From: CAZMGT01 sp964565895
Lineage (GTDB): Bacteria > Armatimonadota > Zipacnadia > UBA1398 > CAZMGT01
Length of the DNA: 64,000 nt
Reading direction: 5' to 3'
Assembly (NCBI GenBank): GCA_964565895.1
Contig: CAZMGT010000010.1
Location: forward strand, 13,208-77,207
This document shows, piece after piece, positions 58,089 through 64,000 of this stretch. The translations under genes were made by a program, and so were the position numbers. Below the pieces are notes generated by a model, which saw only the letters and a list, made by a program, of their open reading frames with translations, ran no database searches and had not been told where the DNA came from. Position 1 is the stretch's first letter, and every line of letters begins with the position of its first letter.

Positions 58089-61013
58089 TTGCGCACCTTG
58101 CTGCCTGGGGTAGCTTTGGCGCTTGCCGCGCTCGCCTGCGCGGCAACGCTTGCCCTCGCGCTTAACGCCTGGCTGCGCGCCGCGGCGCACGAGCTGGGGC
58201 CCTCCGCGCCGCTGGTGGTTGCCTTTGCCGCGGCGGCGTCGTTTTGCGCGGGGCTTGGGGCGCTGCGCGCGCGGCGCGTTGCTCGGGCGCCCTCTGTCGC
58301 TTGGTTCCAGTGGGGCACGGCGGCCGTTGTCGCGGGGTTTTGCCTAATGCTCTCGCCGTTTCTCCTCTCCGTTCTTCTGTGGGGGCACAGGCTAGCGTTC
58401 TCCGGTGGCGCGCCCGCGGGGGAAGTTTTGCTGTTGGGCTGGGCGGCGCTTGCCGTGGGGTTGTGCATTTTTCCCGTGGGGCTGAGTGCCATGGGGGCCG
58501 TGGCTCTGCTTTGCGCGGCAAAGGACGCAGTGCGCGGCCTGGCCATCGTGGGCTGCGCCGCGGCCGCTGGGGCCGCCGCGGGGCTGTGCGCGGGCGAGCT
58601 GCTTGTCGTCCCCTGGGCGGGGCCCGATGGCGCGGCGCAGTTCGCCGGCTTTGTGCTTGCCCTGGCCGGCGCGGCGTCGCTTGGCGTGTTGATTGTCCGC
58701 TGGCGCGCGCAGGGCGGCGCCGCGGCCGGCGTTTCCCCCAAGCACACCCCCGAGCCGCCGCTCGCCCTTGGCTTGCTCTCCGGTCGCTCTGCTCGGGCGG
58801 GGATGGCCTTGGGCATGGGGGCCGCGTGCGCGTTGGCCGTGCCCGCTGGCGCGCGGGCCCTGGGGCTGACGTTTGGGCCGGCGCCCGACTCTCTGCTGGC
58901 CAGCTTCGGCGCTCTGGCCCTGGGCGGGGCAGTGGGGTTTGCGCTTTCGCCGCTGCTCCGCCGGGCGCGGCCAGCGCTTGCTGTAGCAGCGCTGCTCGTC
59001 GCCCTGTGCGCGGCGCTGGTCTTCGCCACGGCCGCGCTGGGCAGGCTGCCCTATGCCTACCTGGCGATATTCCAAGCGGCGGAGGGCGACCACGGGGCGT
59101 TGCTTTTGCGAGAAGTTGGGCTTAAGTGCGCCGTCCTCGCCCCGCTGGGGCTGCTCGCAGCGCTTCTGCTTTGCGCGCTGCCGCCGCTGTTGCGTGCCGA
59201 AGAGACGGACACGCCTCTTGCCGCGGCCGCGCGCGCGACGGGGTTTGCGGCCATCGGCGTAGCGGCCGGCGCCCTCGCGGGCGCTCTTGCGCTGCCGCTT
59301 TTCGGAGCGCACGGCGAGCTTTTGCTCTGCGCGGCGCTGCTCGGGGCGCTTGCCGCAGGGCTGCTTTTTTGCGCGGGGCAGCGGGGCTATCTCCTGCCGC
59401 TAGCGATTTTTTACGTCGGCCTGCTTTACTTCGCCGCCCAAGCCGGCCGTTGGGATCCCCGCGTAAGCACCAGCGGGGTTTACGCTACCGCTCCGGCGCT
59501 CGTCGCTCGGGAGCCCGTGCCCGAGGGCGAGGAGGTCCCCACGCCCGCGCAGCGCATGCTCACGCGCGAGATCCTCGCCGTGCGCGATGGCTTGTTTGCC
59601 ACGGCAAGCGTCGCTTGTCTGCGTCGCCCGCGGATTACCTATAACATCCTCCAAATAAACGGCCGCACGGCGGCGTCGATCTCCGACCCCACGGTCGCCT
59701 GGGGCGTGGGGCACCTGCCCCTGCTCCTGCACAAGAGCCCGCGACGCGTGCTCGTCCTCGGGCTCGGGGCGGGGTTTACCCTGGGCGCTGTGCTCGCCTA
59801 CGACGAAGTGCAGCGCGCGGTGTGCTTTGAGCGCGAGGCGCAGTTGCTCTGGACGGCGGAGTTTTTCTCCTCGGCAAACCGTGGCGCGCTGGCGGATGAG
59901 CGCGCCGAGGTGCGCGTTGGCCCGTGGCCCGTGCTTTTCGATGCCTCGCAGGAGCGGTTCGATGTAATCTGCGGCGAGCTTCCCCCGCTGTGGGCGGCGG
60001 GGGGCTCGGTGTGGCTTAGCGAGCCGTTTTTGCGCAGGCTGCGCGCCCATCTCGCCCCGGGAGGGATCGTTTGCCTGGCGCTGTCCCTCGCGGGGCTAAA
60101 CGAAGCCGCCTTGGGCGGGTTTTTAAAGCGGCTTTGCGCGCAGTTTGGCGCCGTTCGTTTGTGGCAGCTTTCCCCGCGGCCGCAAACCCTGCTCGTTTGC
60201 GCATCGGCTAAGCCTTTTGATCTGGACTTCGCGCAAATCACAAGGCGCATGCAAAGCCCCAACGTCGCCGGGCAACTGCGAGATGTGCGCAGCGGCCTGT
60301 GCGATGTGTGGCAGGTCGCTCAGGCGCAGGTGCTCGACGAGCGCGGCGTGGAGCAGTTTGCCCGGCAAGCGCGGAGCGAGCCGCCGGGCCCGCGGGTGGA
60401 GCTGTTTGCCGCGCGCACCCTTTCCGCCAAGCTAACCGGGCCGGGGAGCGTCGCCGAGGCGAGCGCAACGCTGCTCCAGCGTCTGTTCGCGCAGCAGCCG
60501 CTTCTCACGCTGCCCCTCGAGGCGACGCGCGAGGAAGGCGGCGTCGCTTCCGTGGCCGGCGCGGGGGTTGCCTGCCGCGTGGGCAAGGGCTGGGGCGCAC
60601 CGCGGGGCAAGCTCTACGTTGCGCGCCGCGGGGGCGAGCTTCCCTCCTCCCCCCCTTGGCGCGAGGCCTGGGCGCAGCTCTCCTGGCCTACGCCGTTCGG
60701 CACGGCCACCGTGCGCTGTGCGCGCTACGATCCTTTGCGCTCCGTGCCTCCGCACACGCTCCTCGCCAAGCGCCTGCGCGCGCCGCTGAACAAGACCGGC
60801 TCGGCGCTCGTCCCCGGCGGCGGGCCGACGGAGCATTTCGAATGGGCGACGTCGGCCATCGGCGAGCTTTCCCTGCACCTCTCCGCGGAGGCCACGCACA
60901 CCACGATCACCGTTGCCCTGCGCTCGCTTGCGCAGGGCGAAGCGCCCGAAGCCGCAGCGCAAGCGATCGCCGCTCACATTCGCGGGCTTTACGATGTGCG
61001 CAGGGAGTGGTAG
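58089..61013 (+). CDS. Large membrane protein with a spermidine-synthase-like domain
   Basis: The TTG at 58089 is favoured over the TTG at 58035 because AAGGGGG lies six bases upstream. The 974-residue product has about a dozen or more hydrophobic helices in its first 450 residues, very Ala/Leu/Gly-rich. A soluble Rossmann-type domain (about 500-730) follows, with ITYNILQINGRTAASISD, the nucleotide loop VLVLGLGAGFTLGAVLAY and FDVICGELPPLW. This layout matches fused transporter/spermidine-synthase-like membrane proteins. The family's substrate is unknown in most cases and the SpeE active-site aspartates are not clearly present. A C-terminal domain of about 200 residues is unassigned. It ends seven bases from the convergent HNH gene. 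Confidence 0.7.
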   Translation: MRTLLPGVALALAALACAATLALALNAWLRAAAHELGPSAPLVVAFAAAASFCAGLGALRARRVARAPSVAWFQWGTAAVVAGFCLMLSPFLLSVLLWGHRLAFSGGAPAGEVLLLGWAALAVGLCIFPVGLSAMGAVALLCAAKDAVRGLAIVGCAAAAGAAAGLCAGELLVVPWAGPDGAAQFAGFVLALAGAASLGVLIVRWRAQGGAAAGVSPKHTPEPPLALGLLSGRSARAGMALGMGAACALAVPAGARALGLTFGPAPDSLLASFGALALGGAVGFALSPLLRRARPALAVAALLVALCAALVFATAALGRLPYAYLAIFQAAEGDHGALLLREVGLKCAVLAPLGLLAALLLCALPPLLRAEETDTPLAAAARATGFAAIGVAAGALAGALALPLFGAHGELLLCAALLGALAAGLLFCAGQRGYLLPLAIFYVGLLYFAAQAGRWDPRVSTSGVYATAPALVAREPVPEGEEVPTPAQRMLTREILAVRDGLFATASVACLRRPRITYNILQINGRTAASISDPTVAWGVGHLPLLLHKSPRRVLVLGLGAGFTLGAVLAYDEVQRAVCFEREAQLLWTAEFFSSANRGALADERAEVRVGPWPVLFDASQERFDVICGELPPLWAAGGSVWLSEPFLRRLRAHLAPGGIVCLALSLAGLNEAALGGFLKRLCAQFGAVRLWQLSPRPQTLLVCASAKPFDLDFAQITRRMQSPNVAGQLRDVRSGLCDVWQVAQAQVLDERGVEQFARQARSEPPGPRVELFAARTLSAKLTGPGSVAEASATLLQRLFAQQPLLTLPLEATREEGGVASVAGAGVACRVGKGWGAPRGKLYVARRGGELPSSPPWREAWAQLSWPTPFGTATVRCARYDPLRSVPPHTLLAKRLRAPLNKTGSALVPGGGPTEHFEWATSAIGELSLHLSAEATHTTITVALRSLAQGEAPEAAAQAIAAHIRGLYDVRREW

Positions 61014-61020
61014 GGGCGGC

Positions 61021-61665
61021 TTAGCGGCGCTTGGCCCGCCGAGCCTCGACGATTGCCTTAAGCTGGCGCCAGTCGCGTGGCGTGCGCCGGCGGTGGATCA
61101 TGCGGTGGCAGTTGGCGCAGACGACAACGAGCTCGTCGACCCTGGTCAGCGTGCCCTCGGGGGTGAGGCGCAGGGGCCGCGCATGATGCACCTCGAAGTA
61201 GCATTGGCTCACCGCATAACCATAGAACTCGTCGAACTCAAACCCACACACCTGACACCTCGGGCCGTAGCGTTCGAGCGCCGCGCGGCGTGCCGCAGCG
61301 GAACGCTCGGCGCGGGTCATGACCACCTGGCGCGGGGCGCCCTCGGCGAACACGGTGCGCGTGCGGCGGGGCAGTCTGCGCCGGCGGGCGAGCTCCGCGC
61401 GGGCCAGCTCGTCTAGCGCGGGCTCGAGGGAGTCGATGAACGAGGTTCGTCGCTCGAAAAAATCCTTTAGCCGGCGGCGGGAGAACGAGCGCACCGTCCC
61501 CGCGCGCACGCTCTGCGGGGCCTCCGAGCGGAGGACGATGCGCCTGTCGTCGACGGTAACGACTTCGTTGCGAATGCCGTGAACCGGCGTGAACACTTGT
61601 CCCTCGCGGAGAAGGGCACGGCAGAGCGCGTTATACCACTCGTCGAAGCTCGGTGTCTTGGGCAT
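61021..61665 (-). CDS. HNH endonuclease-domain protein
   Basis: A 214-residue basic protein. The C-terminal HNH domain shows CQVCGFEF, the catalytic region YFEVHHARPL and VVVCANCHRMIH (zinc pairs CxxC...CxxH-like), with a spacing typical of stand-alone HNH nucleases. The N-terminal half (FDEWYNALCRALLREGQVFT, TVRSFSRRRLKDFFERR) has no domain I know. The ATG at 61665 is chosen as the first Met of the conserved-looking part; its ribosome-binding site is weak, and longer GTG forms are possible. No methylase, toxin-antitoxin or phage genes adjoin it, so its target is unknown. Confidence 0.75.
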   Translation of the reverse strand: MPKTPSFDEWYNALCRALLREGQVFTPVHGIRNEVVTVDDRRIVLRSEAPQSVRAGTVRSFSRRRLKDFFERRTSFIDSLEPALDELARAELARRRRLPRRTRTVFAEGAPRQVVMTRAERSAAARRAALERYGPRCQVCGFEFDEFYGYAVSQCYFEVHHARPLRLTPEGTLTRVDELVVVCANCHRMIHRRRTPRDWRQLKAIVEARRAKRR

Positions 61666-61901
61666 TGCTCGACCCGACAACAAGGCGTGGGCGCCGACTC
61701 TCACCGTAAAACAGGCGTGTTGCCAAGTCTGCCCCTGGCGCGAAGCGCGGGTCATTTCGCCAACCCGGGGCGCGTGACCTCCCCTTGGCGGCGGCTGCCC
61801 GCGGCCGGAGGGTGCACTGCTTGTCCGGTCGGGTGTACCATAGGCCAAACGCTGCGCTCAGGCGGGCGGCGAGAACCGTTTGCGGGGGAGGGGAAAATGC
61901 C

Positions 61902-63953
61902 ATGAACGGGCGGCGGGTTTATGCGCTGGCGCTTGCCGGCTTCTTGCTCCTCGCTGCGCAGGCCGCGCTGGCCGACCTAAAGGAAATTGCCCCCGGCGTG
62001 TTTTTCGACGACTTCGAGAGCGGTGCGTTGGGCCAGCTAGCGGTTGACGAGAAGGAGCAAAGAGTAGATGCTCGCCTGCCCCAAGCGCTGGAGGTCGTGC
62101 GCGAGGCGGGTAGGGCCGTGCTTCATCTTAAGGGGGGCGGGTTTCACACCCGCGTCTTTTACCCCCGCCGCTTCGGCGACTTTGTCCTGCGGGTGCGCAT
62201 GAAGAAGACCGCGGGGAGCTATGCCGGCGTCGTTGTGCGCGACCATTGGCGCGTCTATCTGCAAATGCGCTGTTTTCTCTCGCTAAACAGCGACGCCAAG
62301 GGGTGGCAGTCCAAGGGCGAGCTGGTGAAGTCGGACACGATGTTTCCCGGCTATCACGACGTTACCGTGATTTGCGCCGGGCCGCTGCTTCACGCTTTTG
62401 TCGATGGCCGCCGCATATTCACCTACCGCATCGGGCCAGGCGAAGGGCGCATTGGGTTTTATGCGCACGGCAACGGCGAGGCCTATTACGACGACATTCG
62501 CGTGCAGACCGATGTCGCGCCGCACTATTACGTTTTGGTAGAGCCCGTGGCGCATGACGATTGCCTTGTTTTCTCGCCGAGGGAAAACGTCGCCCTGCGC
62601 TTTGACGTGAGCAACTACCACTCCTCCGCGCAAGCGGTGAACGTTGCAGCAGCGGTGCTCACGTGGGACGGCGAGGTCGTCAAACCGCAAACCGAGCGCG
62701 AGGTGCTAGTGCAACCTGGCGCAACGCGCCCGCTGGTGTTCGACATAGGGCGCGTTGCGGCGGGGTTTTATCGGGTAACGGTGCGCGCGTCTTGCGGCGG
62801 GCGGGAGGTGTGCAATATCGAAGACCTTCCGCTGGCGGTGCACGAGCGGGGCACCGTGCGCTTCAAGCCCCCGGCGCTCCCCATTGGCGTTTATTACAAG
62901 TATTACAACCTGCGCAGCCCCTTGTATGCGAACACCTACGCGCACGCCGCCGCGCAAAGTTTACGCGAGCATCACTTTAACTGCGTCGTGTCCGACCCAT
63001 CGTTTACGGAGGAGATTATCGCCATCTTCCAAAGCTATGGCATCGCCACGATCGCCCGCGGGGAGAAGTTCTTGGAGCACCCCGCGGTTATCGCCGCTAT
63101 GGTAAGCGACGAGCCAAAGCCCGACGAGATCGACAAGCTCAAGCAGGAGTATGAGCGCCTGGAGAAGCAGACCGACAAACCCATTACCACCTGCCTGGTC
63201 GGCGACGCGCTGGGGCTGGGGCGAGATGGCGGGCCGCTGTGGATGTGGAAGCGCCTTCAGCCGCGGCTGAGATGTTTCCGCTGGTATGGCATTAAAAAGA
63301 GCTTTTACGACATCCTCCACGAGGTGAAATATAAGCCATATCTGCCGCTTTCCTCCGTGCTGCGCATCGCCGAGTTTTGCAGCGACACGCCATATTGGTT
63401 CGTTGCCCAAGCTTTCGGCAAGACCGAGCACGAGTCGTATTTCCACAAGCCCACGCCGGCGGAGATCCGCGGTATGATGCACCTCGCCCTGGCCTATGGC
63501 GCGGATGGGATTTTGCTTTGGGCGTTTCAAAGCCACGGCTCGCTGCACTGCTTGGTTGACCAAAAGTCGCTTGCGCCGACCGATGGCAACTATTTCGCCG
63601 CGGCGGAAGTGGCGGCAAAGGTCGCCGCGCACGCGGAGCTGATTAGCTCGTTGGTGCACGGGGGGCTTGATGTGCGCTGCCCCAGCCCGGTGGTCGATGC
63701 CGTGCCTCGGCAAGGCGCCAAAGAGGGCAAGCTTTATGTCTATGTTGTCAACAAAGACACGAAAAACGCTGTGTCGACTCGCTTGCTCCTTTGGGCGGAG
63801 AGATGGACGCTGAGCAGCGTGCGCGATGTGTTCAGCGGCAGGAATTTTCCCGTTTCGCGCGACGCCGAAGGGTATCTGTCCGTGCCCTTTACACTGGAGC
63901 CGGGCGAGGGCATGCTCCTGGCCACCGACGCACGGCCGAGGAGCAGCAAGTAA
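61902..63953 (+). CDS. Exported protein with a concanavalin-like N-domain and a glycoside-hydrolase-like barrel
   Basis: The ATG at 61902 (GGGAGGGG upstream) opens a signal peptide (MNGRRVYALALAGFLLLAAQ). Residues of about 25-200 resemble a LamG/concanavalin-type sandwich (GVFFDDFESGALGQL, SYAGVVVRDHWRVYLQM, IGFYAHGNGEAYYDDIRV). An Ig-like segment (about 210-320) follows, then a region of about 330-600 with MVSDEPKPDEID and MMHLALAYGADGILLWAF that looks like a TIM-barrel glycoside hydrolase, and a closing beta domain with DVFSGRNFPVS. The acidic residue in SDEPKP could be catalytic. I cannot assign a GH family or substrate. The 236-base gap to the HNH gene shows no clear promoter. Confidence 0.65.
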   Translation: MNGRRVYALALAGFLLLAAQAALADLKEIAPGVFFDDFESGALGQLAVDEKEQRVDARLPQALEVVREAGRAVLHLKGGGFHTRVFYPRRFGDFVLRVRMKKTAGSYAGVVVRDHWRVYLQMRCFLSLNSDAKGWQSKGELVKSDTMFPGYHDVTVICAGPLLHAFVDGRRIFTYRIGPGEGRIGFYAHGNGEAYYDDIRVQTDVAPHYYVLVEPVAHDDCLVFSPRENVALRFDVSNYHSSAQAVNVAAAVLTWDGEVVKPQTEREVLVQPGATRPLVFDIGRVAAGFYRVTVRASCGGREVCNIEDLPLAVHERGTVRFKPPALPIGVYYKYYNLRSPLYANTYAHAAAQSLREHHFNCVVSDPSFTEEIIAIFQSYGIATIARGEKFLEHPAVIAAMVSDEPKPDEIDKLKQEYERLEKQTDKPITTCLVGDALGLGRDGGPLWMWKRLQPRLRCFRWYGIKKSFYDILHEVKYKPYLPLSSVLRIAEFCSDTPYWFVAQAFGKTEHESYFHKPTPAEIRGMMHLALAYGADGILLWAFQSHGSLHCLVDQKSLAPTDGNYFAAAEVAAKVAAHAELISSLVHGGLDVRCPSPVVDAVPRQGAKEGKLYVYVVNKDTKNAVSTRLLLWAERWTLSSVRDVFSGRNFPVSRDAEGYLSVPFTLEPGEGMLLATDARPRSSK

Positions 63954-64000
63954 CCCGCGCGCAGCGCCCGCCGCGGTCCACGGGGCGCTGGCACGCGCGG

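Noticed and set aside
61666..61901. Divergent promoters between the HNH gene and the exported enzyme gene
   Set aside because: No pair of hexamers with acceptable spacing was found on either strand.

Overview
The window is GC-rich bacterial chromosome, read directly as about 44 protein genes and one tRNA, with no insertion sequence, integrase, CRISPR array or rRNA seen. The organism is diderm: there is an outer-membrane secretin, a porin and several signal-peptide proteins. The small prepilins start with the MFPVFSRAREKARQ-type helix and carry H-x-DG-like tails common in Armatimonadota, Planctomycetota and relatives. I lean towards Armatimonadota or a neighbouring uncultured phylum, with low to moderate confidence, because no rRNA is present to settle it.

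Layout. 1-4508 (+): gyrB (5' end cut by the window), gyrA and an archease gene. 4461-4628 (-): tRNA-Pro(CGG) with a clear promoter; its terminator lies inside the archease reading frame. 4785-38009 (-): a 33-kb type IV pilus region ending in aroB. In transcription order it holds pilB, pilT, pilC, prepilin peptidase, a small prepilin, a PilV-like protein, a second small prepilin, PilW-like and PilX-like proteins, a 1811-residue protein in the PilY1 position, a 1724-residue exported protein, pilM, pilN, pilO, pilP, a secretin-like periplasmic protein without a secretin domain, the secretin, and an aroK-derived/aroB fusion. Three strong sigma70-type promoters (near 38.2, 13.6 and 9.1 kb) divide it into assembly/pilin, pilMNOP and secretin units. 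38405-38893 (+): an exported YbjN-like protein. 39052-41619 (-): a ResB/CcsA (system II) cytochrome c maturation pair. 42146-52665 (+): an 11-gene complex I operon nuoABCDHIJKLMN without nuoEFG. 52669-57905 (-): a phosphate operon, porin-pstS-pstC-pstA-pstB-phoU. 58089-61013 (+): a membrane spermidine-synthase-like protein. 61021-61665 (-): an HNH endonuclease. 61902-63953 (+): an exported carbohydrate-active-like protein.

The most unusual part is the pilus machine. The order minor pilins then PilY1-like, and pilMNOPQ-aroK-aroB, matches the classical proteobacterial arrangement, but many components are remodelled. The minor pilins are two to five times normal size. The PilY1-position protein begins with a GATase-like domain. 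PilN and PilO end in near-identical Glu/Tyr tails. PilM carries an acidic insert of about 140 residues. The secretin carries a Gly/Trp/Tyr minisatellite, and its neighbour is a secretin N-domain joined to an Arg/Gly/Tyr-rich tail. The periplasmic acidic tails and the basic aromatic tail look electrostatically complementary, which suggests an undescribed way of coupling inner- and outer-membrane pilus complexes. This is inference and untested.

The energy genes (complex I without the NADH-oxidising module, cytochrome c maturation) and the Pst/porin operon are conventional in content.
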